Translations under genes and position numbers: made by a program | Notes under the pieces: generated by a model | Told to the model about the DNA's origin: nothing | Database searches by the model: none | The model's input: the letters and a program-made list of their open reading frames with translations, nothing else | In this document: positions 47,287 to 58,024 of the stretch, in pieces | Layout of the letters: every line of letters begins with the position of its first letter | How positions within the stretch are numbered: position 1 is the first letter of the stretch | Source: Natronomonas sp. | GTDB lineage: Archaea > Halobacteriota > Halobacteria > Halobacteriales > Haloarculaceae | DNA: 64,000 bases | Direction of reading: 5' to 3' | Assembly (NCBI RefSeq): GCF_028274965.1 | Contig: NZ_JAQCNO010000067.1 | Location: 1 to 64,000 of the forward strand

Positions 47287-47909
47287 GCCTGCCCGACGGC
47301 GTCGAGAGGCGCTCATTCGGCGGCGGCGAGTGGCTGGCGACGGAGGGAGATCCGGTCTACGGCGAGCCGACCGCGGGCGGGTGGCGGCGCTGGGACCCGC
47401 GCCGCTCGAAGCTCGGCGCGATGCTCGAAGACGGGATGGACACCGGGCTCGAGGGCGGGGAGACGGTGCTGTATCTCGGCGCAGCCGCGGGGACGACAGC
47501 GAGTCACGTCGCCGATTTCGCCGGCCCGACGTACGCCGTCGAGTTCGCCGCCCGACCGGCCCGGGAGCTGCTCGAGGCCGCCGAGCCGCGCTCGAGGCTG
47601 TTTCCGCTGTTGAAAGACGCCCGAAAGCCCGAGACGTACGCCCACGTCATCGAGCCGGTCGACGTCGTGATACAGGATGTCGCGACGCGGGGACAGGCGG
47701 CGGTCGCGCTTGCGAACCGGCGGTTCCTCCGCGAGGACGGCCGCCTGCTGCTCGCGGTGAAAGCAAGAAGCGAGGACGTCACGCGTGATCCGGACGCGGT
47801 GTTCGAGTCGGTTCTCGGGGACCTGCGGGAGGGGTACGCCGTCCGCGAGACGCGGTCGCTCACACCGTTTCACCGCGATCACCTCGCCGTCGTCGCGGAG
47901 CCGCGCTGA
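47283..47909 (+). CDS. flpA: Fibrillarin-like rRNA/tRNA 2'-O-methyltransferase
   Basis: VLYLGAAAGTTASHVADFAGPTYAVEFAARPARELL...DARKPETYAHVIEPVDVVIQDVA. Confidence 0.95.
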   Translation: MSLPDGVERRSFGGGEWLATEGDPVYGEPTAGGWRRWDPRRSKLGAMLEDGMDTGLEGGETVLYLGAAAGTTASHVADFAGPTYAVEFAARPARELLEAAEPRSRLFPLLKDARKPETYAHVIEPVDVVIQDVATRGQAAVALANRRFLREDGRLLLAVKARSEDVTRDPDAVFESVLGDLREGYAVRETRSLTPFHRDHLAVVAEPR

Positions 47910-47980
47910 GGGCCCGGAGCGAGCAGAGGCGGCCGCGGGCGCATGGTATTTAGTGGTCGCCGATGAACCGGACACCAATA

Positions 47981-49066
47981 ATGGATCTGGGCTCGCGCGA
48001 GGCGTTCGACCGGGCGGGGACGCTCGGCATCGAGGAGGAGTTCTTCGTCGTCGATGACGCGGGGCGGCCGGCCGCCGGAACGGACGAACTCGTCTACGAG
48101 AACGATCCGCCCCCGTCCCTAGAGGGGCGCTTGGACCACGAGCTGTTCAAGTTCGTGATCGAAACGCAGACGCCGACCGTCGGATCGCTCGAGGAGGCCC
48201 GCGAGTCCCTCGAGGAGGTCAGAACGGCGCTTCTCGGTCACGCCGCCGACCACGGGTTCGGCATCGCCGCGGCCGGGCTGCACCCGGCGGCGAAGTGGCG
48301 CGAGCTCGATCACGTCGAAAAGCCCCGGTACAGAGAGCAGCTCGAACGCATCCAGTACCCCCAACACCGGAACACGACCGCCGGCCTTCACGTCCACGTC
48401 GGGGTCGACGACGCCGACAAGGCCGTCTGGATCGCCAACGAGATGCGGTGGTACCTCCCGATCATGCTCGCGCTGTCGGCGAACTCGCCGTACTGGAACG
48501 GGTTCGACACGGGGCTGGAGTCGGCCCGCGCGAAGATCTTCGAGGCGCTCCCGAACACCGGGATGCCGACCGTCTTCGAGGACTTCGAGACGTTCCAGCG
48601 CTTCGAGCGGACGATGGTCGAGACGGGATCGATAAACGACCGCGGCGAGCTGTGGTACGACGTGCGGCCCCACTCCGTCCACGGGACCGTCGAGGTCAGA
48701 ACACCCGACGGCCAGGCCGATCCACAGCGCGTGCTCGCGTTCGTCGAGTACACCGAGGCCCTCGTCGAGGACCTCGCGGCGCGGTACGAGGACGGCGAGT
48801 CGGGGGCCGACCACCGCCGGGAGTTCCTGGAGGAAAACAAGTGGCGGGCCCTCCGGTACGGCCGCGACGCGTCGCTTCTGTCCCGCGAGTGGACGGAGGC
48901 GGTTCCGCTCGGCGAACTCGTCGAACGCGAACGCGATCGTCTCGGGGTCAGCGGCATCGTCGACGTCTACGAGGCCGAAAGCGGGGCAACGCGCCAGCGC
49001 CGGCTCATGGATGAGTCCGGGCTCGACGCGGTCTGTGCGGCGCTTCGGCTTCCCGGGGCGGCCTGA
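47981..49066 (+). CDS. gshA: Glutamate--cysteine ligase (GCS2 family)
   Basis: [11 protein letters not shown]...[38 protein letters not shown]. Confidence 0.9.
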   Translation: MDLGSREAFDRAGTLGIEEEFFVVDDAGRPAAGTDELVYENDPPPSLEGRLDHELFKFVIETQTPTVGSLEEARESLEEVRTALLGHAADHGFGIAAAGLHPAAKWRELDHVEKPRYREQLERIQYPQHRNTTAGLHVHVGVDDADKAVWIANEMRWYLPIMLALSANSPYWNGFDTGLESARAKIFEALPNTGMPTVFEDFETFQRFERTMVETGSINDRGELWYDVRPHSVHGTVEVRTPDGQADPQRVLAFVEYTEALVEDLAARYEDGESGADHRREFLEENKWRALRYGRDASLLSREWTEAVPLGELVERERDRLGVSGIVDVYEAESGATRQRRLMDESGLDAVCAALRLPGAA

Positions 49067-49219
49067 CCGTCCGGTCGGCTCGGACCGAAGGGAAGCGTTA
49101 TCAACCCCGCAGTCGAACGAACGTTCAATCGATGAGAGCACGCGAGCCGCACTCGGGTTGGTCCCCGGCGTCGCCGTCCGCAACCGAACCGGTTTCGATC
49201 GCCGCCGCGCACCCCGTCG

Positions 49220-50821
49220 ATGGCCGGTAGCCGGTCGACCGCCGTCGTACTCGCCGCGCTGCTCGTCGTCTCCCTCGGCGGCGCGTCGGTGGCGGCGGGA
49301 CAGGGCATCGTCACCGGCGAACCGCGCCTGAACGTGGACGTCCCCGACTCGACGCTGACGCCGGGGACGGCCACGCAACTCGACGTACAGATCTCGAACA
49401 ACGGGCAGGTCGACCTCGGCTCGCCCGACGAGCGCGACGTGGTGACCGCAGCCAGGAACGTCCGGGTCGACGCCGAGGCCGACGGGCCGATAGAGGTCGA
49501 AACGGAGCGACAAGCGATCGGGACGGTCACGGAGGGCGAGCCCCAGACCGTCTCGCTGAACGTTCGGGTCCCCGAGGGGGCCGATCCCGGCGAGTACGAA
49601 CTCGACGTCGAACTCGAGTACGGCTACACGGCGCGGATCGAGCAGGGCGCGGGCGTGTTAAACGATCGGACGCGGACGGTGACGCGCTCCGTCGACGTCG
49701 AGGTCGACGACGGGGCCCGCTTCGAGATCGAGGCCGTCGAGGACCGGAGCCAGGTCGGCGATACCGGGCCGGTGACGGCACGGGTCGAGAACGTCGGCAA
49801 CGAGCGCGCCGACGAGGTGACAGTCGATCTCAGCGTGGCGCGGGACCAGTCTCGGGTCTCCTTCGACGCGACGAGCGACCGGATCGGCGTCGGGAGCCTC
49901 GCGCCCGGCGAGGCGGCGCGCTTCGAGTTCGAGACGACGGTGAGCCCGGACGCGAGCCCGCACGGCTACCCGATCGAGGCGGTCGCTCGCTTCGAGGACA
50001 CGGACGGCATCGAGTCCCAGGGCGTCCCGCGGCGGCTGACGGTGACCCCGGAGCCGAAACAGCGGTTCAGCTTCGCCGACGTCGAGTCGACGCTTCGGGT
50101 CGGCGAGGACGGCGAACTGCGGGGGACGGTCACGAACGACGGCCCGAGACCCGTCCGGAGCGTCGTCGTCCGGTTCGCCGATCAGTCCCCCAACGTGGTC
50201 CCGATCGAGGATTCGGTCGCGGTCGGGACCCTCTCGGCCGGCGAGTCGGCCTCCTTCGAGTTGCCCATCGCGCTGAACCGCGAGGCCGAGGCGATCCCGC
50301 GGAACTTCGGTATGGCCGTCGCTTACCGGAACGCCGACGACGAGCGCCGCGCCTACGAGGACATCGACGTCACCGTCGACGTCGGCGAGAACCGCGACGA
50401 GTTCCTGCTTGCGGTCGCCGACCGGGAGCTCACGGCCGGAGGCTCGACGCTCGTCGACGTCGAGGTGACGAACAACCTCGACGAGTCGGTCACCGACGTG
50501 GAGGCGAAGCTGTTCACCGACGATCCCCTCAGCAGCGACGAAAGCGAGGGCTACATCGAGAGCCTCGCGCCCGGCGAGTCGGCGACGGTCACCTTCGAGG
50601 TGTCGGCGAGCGGCGGGGCGACGCCGCGGACGTACGCGCTACAGACCGACTTCCGGTACGACGACGCCGACGGGACGAGCAAGGTCTCGGACACGTACCG
50701 GACCGCGATCGACGTGACAGAGGCCGAAGACGGCGGGATCCCGTGGCTCGGCGTCGGCGTCGTCATCGTGGTTGTGGTCGTCGCAGCCGGGGCGTTCGCG
50801 TACAGGCGACGGGAGGGCTGA
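49220..50821 (+). CDS. Secreted CARDB-type (COG1361-like) protein
   Basis: Signal peptide, repeated Ig-like NxGx/APGESAxxxF segments, C-terminal TM. Confidence 0.8.
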   Translation: MAGSRSTAVVLAALLVVSLGGASVAAGQGIVTGEPRLNVDVPDSTLTPGTATQLDVQISNNGQVDLGSPDERDVVTAARNVRVDAEADGPIEVETERQAIGTVTEGEPQTVSLNVRVPEGADPGEYELDVELEYGYTARIEQGAGVLNDRTRTVTRSVDVEVDDGARFEIEAVEDRSQVGDTGPVTARVENVGNERADEVTVDLSVARDQSRVSFDATSDRIGVGSLAPGEAARFEFETTVSPDASPHGYPIEAVARFEDTDGIESQGVPRRLTVTPEPKQRFSFADVESTLRVGEDGELRGTVTNDGPRPVRSVVVRFADQSPNVVPIEDSVAVGTLSAGESASFELPIALNREAEAIPRNFGMAVAYRNADDERRAYEDIDVTVDVGENRDEFLLAVADRELTAGGSTLVDVEVTNNLDESVTDVEAKLFTDDPLSSDESEGYIESLAPGESATVTFEVSASGGATPRTYALQTDFRYDDADGTSKVSDTYRTAIDVTEAEDGGIPWLGVGVVIVVVVVAAGAFAYRRREG

Positions 50822-50823
50822 GC

Positions 50824-53331
50824 GTGCCGGGCGACGACGCGGAGCCGTCGGACGCGTCGGCGATCGGGCGGCTGAACGAGGCGGCGCTCTCGCGGCCCCT
50901 CGCGGTCATCGTCGCCTTTTTACTCGTCACCGCGGCGTTCGCCGGTGGGCTGCCGCTCGTCTCGACAGACAGCGAGGGCACCGGCTCGTTCACCGAGGGG
51001 CTGCCCGAACAGGAGGCCCTCGACGCGGTCAACGATGAGTTCGGCGACCGCTTCGAGGAGTCCGCCGCACAGACATCCGTGATCCACGTCGGCGACAACG
51101 TCCTCGCACAGCGGGAACTCGTCCGGAACCTCCGGTTTCTCGAGCGGGTCGACCGCCGGAGCGAACTCCGCATCGACGGCGCGCGCGGCCCGGCGACGCT
51201 TATCGCGTCGACGCTCGATCCGAGCGCCGAGACGCCCGAAGAGCGGACACGAGCCGTCGAGCAGGCGACGCCCTCCGAGATCAGGCGGGCGGTGCGTGAA
51301 CTCGCCGGAAATCCGACATTCGAGGGCGCGCTCTCGAACGATTTCAACCCCACGGCGGCGTCGGCCTCGGCGTCGATCACCGGTGTCACCCACGACCTCG
51401 AAAGCGAGGGAAGCGGCGGGCCCCAGGGTGGCGGCAGCGATGAGCTCGAGTCGATACAGCTGGCCATGGAGGACCTCGCGGAGGAGGGCGGCGGCGACGT
51501 CCGCGTGTTCGGCCCCGGGATCACGGGCAGCGAGTTCGGGAACATCATCGGGGACTCGCTCGCCATCGTCGTTCCGATCGTGCTCGTGTTGATCCTCGGA
51601 TTCTTGGCCGTCGCGTACCGCGACCCGATCGATCTGGGGCTCGGACTCGCCGCCCTGCTGTTGACGCTCGTGTGGGCCTTCGGGTTCGTCGGGTACGCGG
51701 GGATCCCCTTCGATCAGAACCTCGTCTCCGTTCCCGTGTTGATACTCGCCGTCGGCGTCGATTTCGGCATCCACATCATCAACCGCTACCGCGAGGAGCG
51801 CGAGAAGGGCCTCGACCCGCTCGCGGCGATGACGGAGGCGAACAGACAGCTGCTCGTCGCCTTCCTCATCGTGACCGTGACGACCGTCTTCGGGTTCGGC
51901 GCGAACATCGTCAGCGACCTCGGTCCGATCAGCAACTTCGGGCTCGTCGCCGCCGTCGGGATCATCTTCACCTTCTTCATCTTCGGGCTGTTCCTGCCGA
52001 GCGCGAAGCTGCTCGCCGACCGCGTCCGAGAGCGGCTGTCGATCCCGACGTTCGGGTCCTCGCCGATCGCCTCCGAGGGGTCGACCCTCGGGCGGGCGCT
52101 CTCGGTGAGCGCAACGGTGACCCGGACCGCACCCGTTGTGTTCGTCGTCCTGTTTTTGCTTGTCGGCGCGTCGGCGGGCGTGTACGGCCAGGGCGTCGAT
52201 CAGTCCTTCGAGACGGACGATTTCCTCCCGCCGGAGGACATCCCCGCGTACATCGAGGCGCTGCCGGGGCCGATGTCGCCGGGCGAGTACACCGTCACGG
52301 AGACGACGAACCTCCTCGACGACCGCTTCGAGGCCGATCAGGACGGCTCGGTGACGCTGTACGTCGTCGGACCGCTGACCTCGGATCACGCCCTGGAGTC
52401 GCTCGCCCGGCCGAACGCCGACCCGCCGGACAGTTTCACCCGGGTCGACGGCCGGGCGGTGTCCGAGGGGCTCTTGGACGTGATCGACAGGTACGCCGCC
52501 GAGAGCCCGGAGTTCGCCGCGTTAATCGCCCGCAACGACCGGGACGGAAACGGGATCCCCGACCGGAACCTCGGTCTGATATACGACGAGTTGCTCGCCT
52601 CGCCGTTCGCCGACGCGGCCTCGCAGTACCTCACCGAGGACCGGCGTTCGACGAAAGTCGAGTACAGCGTCGACGCCGAGGCGAGCCAGGGCGAGGTGGC
52701 CGCCGACGCCGGGGAGTTCGCCGAGGAGTTTCGCTTCGACGCCACGGCGACCGGCGGCGTCGTCGTGTTCAGCGCGGTCTCGGACGTGATCTTCGAGAGC
52801 GCGATCGAGGGGATGATCCTCGCGATCGCTCTCACCGGGGTCTTTCTCGTCGTCGTGTACTGGGCCTTAGAGCGCCGGCCGCTTTTGGGGATCGTCAACC
52901 TCCTTCCGATCCTCATCGCACTCGCGTTACTCCTGGCGACGATGCGGGTGATCGGGCTGCCGTTGAACGCCCTGACCGCGACGCTTCTGTCGATCACCAT
53001 CGGCGTCGGCGTCGCGTACTCCGTCCACGTCACCGCGCGGTTCATCGACGAGTACAACATGGGTAAGACCCCCTATCGGGCGCTCGAGACGACGCTTTCG
53101 GGGACCGGCGGCGCCCTCACCGGCAGCATGCTGACGACGTCGCTCGGCACCGGCGCGTTGGTGTTGGCGATCACGCCCGTGCTCGGGAACTTCGGGCTCC
53201 TCATGGCGCTCAGCGTCTTCCTGTCGTACGTCAGTGCGATCGTCGTGCTGCCGCCGGCGCTTTTGATCTGGGCGAGCCGGCGGGACCCCCGGCCGTCCGG
53301 GGACGCCGCCGCCCCGACGCGATCCGACTGA
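50824..53331 (+). CDS. RND superfamily (MMPL-type) transporter
   Basis: GTG start; two sets of TM segments, VDFGIHIINRYREER and ITIGVGVAYSVHVTARFIDEY. Confidence 0.85.
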   Translation: MPGDDAEPSDASAIGRLNEAALSRPLAVIVAFLLVTAAFAGGLPLVSTDSEGTGSFTEGLPEQEALDAVNDEFGDRFEESAAQTSVIHVGDNVLAQRELVRNLRFLERVDRRSELRIDGARGPATLIASTLDPSAETPEERTRAVEQATPSEIRRAVRELAGNPTFEGALSNDFNPTAASASASITGVTHDLESEGSGGPQGGGSDELESIQLAMEDLAEEGGGDVRVFGPGITGSEFGNIIGDSLAIVVPIVLVLILGFLAVAYRDPIDLGLGLAALLLTLVWAFGFVGYAGIPFDQNLVSVPVLILAVGVDFGIHIINRYREEREKGLDPLAAMTEANRQLLVAFLIVTVTTVFGFGANIVSDLGPISNFGLVAAVGIIFTFFIFGLFLPSAKLLADRVRERLSIPTFGSSPIASEGSTLGRALSVSATVTRTAPVVFVVLFLLVGASAGVYGQGVDQSFETDDFLPPEDIPAYIEALPGPMSPGEYTVTETTNLLDDRFEADQDGSVTLYVVGPLTSDHALESLARPNADPPDSFTRVDGRAVSEGLLDVIDRYAAESPEFAALIARNDRDGNGIPDRNLGLIYDELLASPFADAASQYLTEDRRSTKVEYSVDAEASQGEVAADAGEFAEEFRFDATATGGVVVFSAVSDVIFESAIEGMILAIALTGVFLVVVYWALERRPLLGIVNLLPILIALALLLATMRVIGLPLNALTATLLSITIGVGVAYSVHVTARFIDEYNMGKTPYRALETTLSGTGGALTGSMLTTSLGTGALVLAITPVLGNFGLLMALSVFLSYVSAIVVLPPALLIWASRRDPRPSGDAAAPTRSD

Positions 53332-53441
53332 GGCTCGCCCCGATCGGGCCGGAGAGGCCCCGTCTGCGGCGAAATCGCCGCGCTGAGGGTGGTCACAGGG
53401 TTTATGTACCGGAGTACCCTGTGTCCGGCTGAATATCACAG

Positions 53442-53942
53442 ATGTCTACCGACGAGACCGCCGACGACGGGGACGGAGCGTCCGCCGACGGGGAGACGGA
53501 GGGCGTGCGGGACCGGTTGGAGCAGGAGGCCGAGCGGGCGGCCGAGGAGTTCGACGAGGGGATCGTCGACCTGCTCTCGTGGGTGCTCGACACCGAGACC
53601 CGGGCGCGGATCTACGTGTTTCTCAGGCGGAGCCCCGGGAGCACAAGCGAGGAGATCGCCGACGGGACCGGCCTGTATCCGAGCACCGTCCGGGAGGCGT
53701 TGGCCGAGCTCAACGAGGAGGGCAAACTCGAGCGCCGCAAACGCGAGTCGGGGAGCGCCGGCAACAACCCCTACGAGTACACGGCGATGGCGCCGAGCGA
53801 GCTCGTCGGAAGCGTCGTCGAGGAGATCCAAGACGAGCTCAACACGGTGTTCAACCTCGATTCGCACCTCGGGATCGACCGGAGCGACGGGGCCGAACCG
53901 GTGGACATCACCGTCGAGGACGACCGAGAAGAGCGGCCCTAA
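53442..53942 (+). CDS. Winged-helix transcriptional regulator
   Basis: RIYVFLRRSPGSTSEEIADGTGLYPSTVREALAELNEEGKLERRK. Confidence 0.75.
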   Translation: MSTDETADDGDGASADGETEGVRDRLEQEAERAAEEFDEGIVDLLSWVLDTETRARIYVFLRRSPGSTSEEIADGTGLYPSTVREALAELNEEGKLERRKRESGSAGNNPYEYTAMAPSELVGSVVEEIQDELNTVFNLDSHLGIDRSDGAEPVDITVEDDREERP

Positions 53943-54002
53943 GCGGGTCGAGCCCCCGCCGGCACCGAAGCCACTAAACCGCGGCCGACCGAGCCGGGTT
54001 CT

Positions 54003-54494
54003 ATGGAAGTCGTACTGGGTGGCACGTTCGATCCGGTCCACGACGGACACCGGGAGCTCTTCGAGCGTGCGTTCGAACTCGGTGACGTGACCGTCGGGCT
54101 GACAAGCGACGAGCTCGCTCCCGAGACGCGGAGCGTCGACCGGTACGTCCGCCCGTTCGACGAGCGGAAGGCCGATCTCGAGGTCGAACTCCGGGCGTTC
54201 TCCGAGGAGTACGACCGGACGTTCGAGGTCCGGAAGCTACGCGAGCCGACCGGAATCGCGACCGAACCGGGGTTCGACGTGCTCGTCGTCTCGCCGGAGA
54301 CCGAGGACGGCGGTCGGCTCGTTAACGAGGAACGGGAGCAAAACGGGCTGGAACCGCTCGAGATCGAGGTCGTCGATCACTGCTACGCCGAGGACGGGGA
54401 GATCATCTCCTCGACCCGGATCGTCGACGGCGAGATCGACGAGCACGGGAACCTCACCCCGGAGGCCACCGGCCGGGCGAAGCCCTCGGAATGA
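54003..54494 (+). CDS. coaD: Phosphopantetheine adenylyltransferase (archaeal)
   Basis: VVLGGTFDPVHDGHRELFERAFELGDVTVGLTSDE...EIISSTRI. Confidence 0.9.
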   Translation: MEVVLGGTFDPVHDGHRELFERAFELGDVTVGLTSDELAPETRSVDRYVRPFDERKADLEVELRAFSEEYDRTFEVRKLREPTGIATEPGFDVLVVSPETEDGGRLVNEEREQNGLEPLEIEVVDHCYAEDGEIISSTRIVDGEIDEHGNLTPEATGRAKPSE

Positions 54495-54542
54495 GCGGGC
54501 GCCGAACCTGCCGTTTTTTGTTATCCGGCGCGCCAATCGCTC

Positions 54543-55481
54543 GTGATGGCTGATCGTTCGGACGTCTGTGTCCTCCTGCCGACGCTCGACGAGGCCGAAA
54601 CGATCGGCGAGGTGATCGAGGGGTTCCGCGAGGAGGGGTTCGAGAACGTCCTCGTCGTCGACGGCGACTCGAGCGACGGGACCAGATCGATCGCCAAGGA
54701 CCGCGGCGCCCGGGTCATGGTACAGTCGGGGAGCGGGAAGGGGCAGGCGGTCAGGGAGGCCGTGGCCGCCATCGACGCGCCGTACGTCCTGATGGCGGAC
54801 GGGGACGGCACGTACCGGCCGGCCGAGGCCGACGCGATGCTGGAGCCGATCTTCGAGGGGCGGGCCGAACACGTCATCGGCAACCGCTTCGCGGAGATGG
54901 AGCCGGGGGCGATGACGCGGCTCAACAGGTTCGGAAACCGCGCGATCAACCGCCTGTTCGCGGCGGTGTACGGCCGCGATCTGAGCGACATCCTCTCGGG
55001 GTACCGGGCGTTCACGAGGCGGTCGTTCGAGCAGCTCCGGCCCGACGCCGACGGCTTCGGCATCGAGACCGAACTCGCGGTCAAGTGCGTCAGACAGCGC
55101 GTCAGTACGGCGGTCGTGCCGATCACGTACCGGGCCCGCCCCGGCGGATCGGAGACGAACCTCAGCCCGTTCCGGGACGGCGGGCGGATCGTCCTGACGC
55201 TGTACGCCCTCGCGAGGACGAACAACCCGATATTCTACTTCGGTAGCGTCGCCCTACTGGGGACCGTCGTCGGCGTCGGGACGGGCGGCTTCGTCGGGTA
55301 CCGCTACCTCGTCGAGGGCGTCTCCCACGACGTCCTGGCGCTTTTCGCCGCGTTCATGGTGCTGTTGTCGGTGCAGTTGCTGATGTTCGGCGTGCTGTCG
55401 GACATCCTCGTCTCGGTGAACCGCGAACAGACACAGCGCCTCGAGGACGTCGCCGAGCGCCTCCGGGAACTCGAGGAGTGA
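54543..55481 (+). CDS. aglJ: AglJ-like dolichyl-phosphate glycosyltransferase (GT2)
   Basis: VCVLLPTLDEAETIGEVIEGF...VVDGDSSDGT...DLSDILSGYRAFTRRSFEQL; two C-terminal TM segments. Confidence 0.8.
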   Translation: MMADRSDVCVLLPTLDEAETIGEVIEGFREEGFENVLVVDGDSSDGTRSIAKDRGARVMVQSGSGKGQAVREAVAAIDAPYVLMADGDGTYRPAEADAMLEPIFEGRAEHVIGNRFAEMEPGAMTRLNRFGNRAINRLFAAVYGRDLSDILSGYRAFTRRSFEQLRPDADGFGIETELAVKCVRQRVSTAVVPITYRARPGGSETNLSPFRDGGRIVLTLYALARTNNPIFYFGSVALLGTVVGVGTGGFVGYRYLVEGVSHDVLALFAAFMVLLSVQLLMFGVLSDILVSVNREQTQRLEDVAERLRELEE

Positions 55482-55506
55482 CGGACCGAGCCGCGTCGCC
55501 GGGAGG

Positions 55507-55836
55507 TCAGAACGGCAACAGCGCCCGGAGCTGTCCGATGACGCTGTTGTTCGCCCGCTCGCGTTTGGCCTCGAAGATCGGGTGCACCGCGTTCAGGAAC
55601 TCCTGTCGGGTGTCGAAGCGCTCGCGGCTGAGCCGATCGCACGCCTCCGAGAGCCGCATCTCGTTGCCCTTCGCGTCGTAGGGGACGGTGGGATCGCCGA
55701 GGGCCGCCGTGAGCTCCTCGGCGGTCATCGGAAACGTCACCCCGGCCCGTTCGAGGTGGTCATCGAGCGCCGCGATCCCGAAAGCGACCGCTTCCGGAGC
55801 CTCGTCGTCGTCCTGTTGTGGCGGCCGAACTCCCAT
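55507..55836 (-). CDS. DUF5789-like haloarchaeal protein
   Basis: FPMTAEELTAALGDPTVPYDAKGNEMRLSEACDRL. Confidence 0.7.
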   Translation of the reverse strand: MGVRPPQQDDDEAPEAVAFGIAALDDHLERAGVTFPMTAEELTAALGDPTVPYDAKGNEMRLSEACDRLSRERFDTRQEFLNAVHPIFEAKRERANNSVIGQLRALLPF

Positions 55837-55900
55837 TACGTCCGGCTATACACGACGGTACCGTAAATATTCCCGACTCGGGCGGCCGGTAAACAGACAT

Positions 55901-56137
55901 ATGCACGCGAGCGACCAACCCCCGGGCGTGACCGAATACACGACGGTTTCGATACCCAAGGAGCTCTCCGAGCGCGTCGAGGAGACGATCGAGGGGACGA
56001 GCTTCTCCTCGACGAGCGATCTGGTTCGGTTCCTGCTGCGGAGCATCGTCATCCAGCATCAAAAACAGGGCGCGCTCACCGAGGCCGAGTTCGACGAGAT
56101 CACGGACCAACTCCGAGACCTCGGCTACCTGGAGTGA
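55901..56137 (+). CDS. Ribbon-helix-helix DNA-binding protein
   Basis: TEYTTVSIPKELSERVEETIEGTSFSSTSDLVRFLLRSIV. Confidence 0.75.
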   Translation: MHASDQPPGVTEYTTVSIPKELSERVEETIEGTSFSSTSDLVRFLLRSIVIQHQKQGALTEAEFDEITDQLRDLGYLE

Positions 56138-56156
56138 GCCCGGACGCGGAGCGCGG

Positions 56157-56570
56157 TCAGCCGGGCGCGTCGCCGAGTTCGCCGGCCGGCGGCTCGACGT
56201 CGAGGGTCTCGATCGGGAGGCCCTCGCCGGAGCGGGCGAAGGCGCCGACGTGTTCGACGTCGTACGGCGGCGTCGCAACGAAGACGACCTCGTGGAGGTC
56301 GTCGGTTTTCCGCAGCCCGAGCGTTCCGTCGGGGTGGCTGATGAAGCGACCGGCGGCCCCCGGCGTCGAGATGTCCATCCCGAAGACGGCGGTGACCGAC
56401 CCGCCGGTGTCGGGGAGGTACATGTCGGTGAACACCGATCGGTCGGCGGGGAGGTCGGCGTCCAGCTCCGCGGCCGGCATCACGGTCACAGAAACCGTGA
56501 CCGACGCGGGGTCGCGGTCCTCGGCGAGTTCGAGCAGCGCGGTCAGCAGCCCCCGGGTGATGTAGACCAC
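56157..56570 (-). CDS. Conserved haloarchaeal hypothetical protein
   Basis: GTG start, VYITRGLLTALLELAEDRDPASVTVSVTVMPAAEL. Confidence 0.6.
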   Translation of the reverse strand: MVYITRGLLTALLELAEDRDPASVTVSVTVMPAAELDADLPADRSVFTDMYLPDTGGSVTAVFGMDISTPGAAGRFISHPDGTLGLRKTDDLHEVVFVATPPYDVEHVGAFARSGEGLPIETLDVEPPAGELGDAPG

Positions 56571-56629
56571 ACCGCGTCGTTGGCGCGGCGAGCACAAAAA
56601 CGTCCGCCGCGGCGGCGCTGGCGCCCGTC

Positions 56630-58024
56630 TCAGGCGAGGCGCTCGATGAACGTCTCGCCGTCGACGACGAGGTTGTACGCCTCCTCGTCGTCGTTCCAGA
56701 GGACCAATGCGTTCTCGAAGCCCAACAGCGCGCCGTAGGGGGCGCGTTCGAGCGGTTCGTTCAGCGCCGACGCGTCGGCCAACACGGCGTAGTGGTCGAT
56801 CCGCTCCGATCCGTCGCCGATCTTGAACACCGGGTTGCCGTCCGCGGCGAGGTTCGGGGAGAGCTTCACCGCGTCGAGGTCGATCCGATCGGTGACGTGG
56901 CGCTCGCTGTCGGCCATCTTCGCGACCCGGTCGGGGTCGGGGTCGTACTCGATGGCGCTCGCGCCGTCGGTTCTGAGGAGGAGGTACGCGAACTGGACCG
57001 TTCCGTTTCGGTACGTCCCGTCGTCGTCTCCGGCGACGTCCAGGCGGCGCTGGAACCCCGGCGGCTCGATGTCGGGGCGCCGGGTGAACGTCCAGCCGCG
57101 GTCGTCGGGTCGCTCGTCGGGCCACAGCCGGACCGTCGGGGCGTAGACCGTGGTCCCGGGGCGCCGCCGCAGGACCGCCCGCTCGATCGACCGGAGCCGC
57201 GTCGCCGTCCGCTCTTCGGCCGGCGAGACGGCGAGAAGCGTCCCGTCGGGGGCGAGCGCGTCCAGATACCGCGTCACAACGTCGACCGGGTCCTCGAGTT
57301 CCGAGAGGACGTTCGCGAAGACGATCAGGTCGTACTCCCCGTCGGGAACGAAGCTCTCGGCGGTCTCGCGGGCGACCGTCGTCCCGAACCCCGGGCGCGT
57401 TTCGGCGAGCATCGCCTCAAGGACCGCCGCCGCGGCGCTCGGCTCGACGGCGTCGTACTCGACGGCCGTGTCGGCGGGCAGGTAGTCGTGAATCCCGAGC
57501 GCCGGGCCGCCGGTGCCGGCCCCGACGTCGAGGATCCGGAGCGCGTGCGGGAGGCGGCCGTCGCGTCCGAGTTCCTCGAGGGCGTACTGGATCGCCGCGT
57601 AGTAGTCCGGGAGGTGATACAGCCCGTAGGCGAGGGCCGTCTCCTCGTCGTACGTGACCGTCTCGTCGGCGAAGTACGCGGCTTTCAGCTCGTCGATCCG
57701 GGCCCTGAGCCGATCGCCAGCCTCGCCTTCGGGCCAGTTCGCGCCGTAGCGCTCGAGGAGGCGGTCCTCGAAGCGTCGGGCGTACGCCGCCGGAAACCGC
57801 TCGACGCCCTCGAAGGCCGGGTCGATCGGGCCCTCCTCGAGGGGAACGAACGTGCCGTCGTCGCGCTCCGTGAGGCCGAGATCGAACGCGTTGCGCCTGA
57901 GCGTCTCCCTGACGACCGCCGGGTGCGGTCTGTCCTCGACGTACTCGTAGATCTCGTCGGGATCGATCGGACGGACGTTCCGGAGATACCGCGCGGCGTC
58001 GAGGATCCCCGCCGTGTCGGTCAT
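56630..58024 (-). CDS. Rsm22-like class I SAM methyltransferase
   Basis: RILDVGAGTGGPALGIHDYLP...YDLIVFANVLSELEDP; C-terminal half typical of Rsm22-like proteins. Confidence 0.7.
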   Translation of the reverse strand: MTDTAGILDAARYLRNVRPIDPDEIYEYVEDRPHPAVVRETLRRNAFDLGLTERDDGTFVPLEEGPIDPAFEGVERFPAAYARRFEDRLLERYGANWPEGEAGDRLRARIDELKAAYFADETVTYDEETALAYGLYHLPDYYAAIQYALEELGRDGRLPHALRILDVGAGTGGPALGIHDYLPADTAVEYDAVEPSAAAAVLEAMLAETRPGFGTTVARETAESFVPDGEYDLIVFANVLSELEDPVDVVTRYLDALAPDGTLLAVSPAEERTATRLRSIERAVLRRRPGTTVYAPTVRLWPDERPDDRGWTFTRRPDIEPPGFQRRLDVAGDDDGTYRNGTVQFAYLLLRTDGASAIEYDPDPDRVAKMADSERHVTDRIDLDAVKLSPNLAADGNPVFKIGDGSERIDHYAVLADASALNEPLERAPYGALLGFENALVLWNDDEEAYNLVVDGETFIERLA

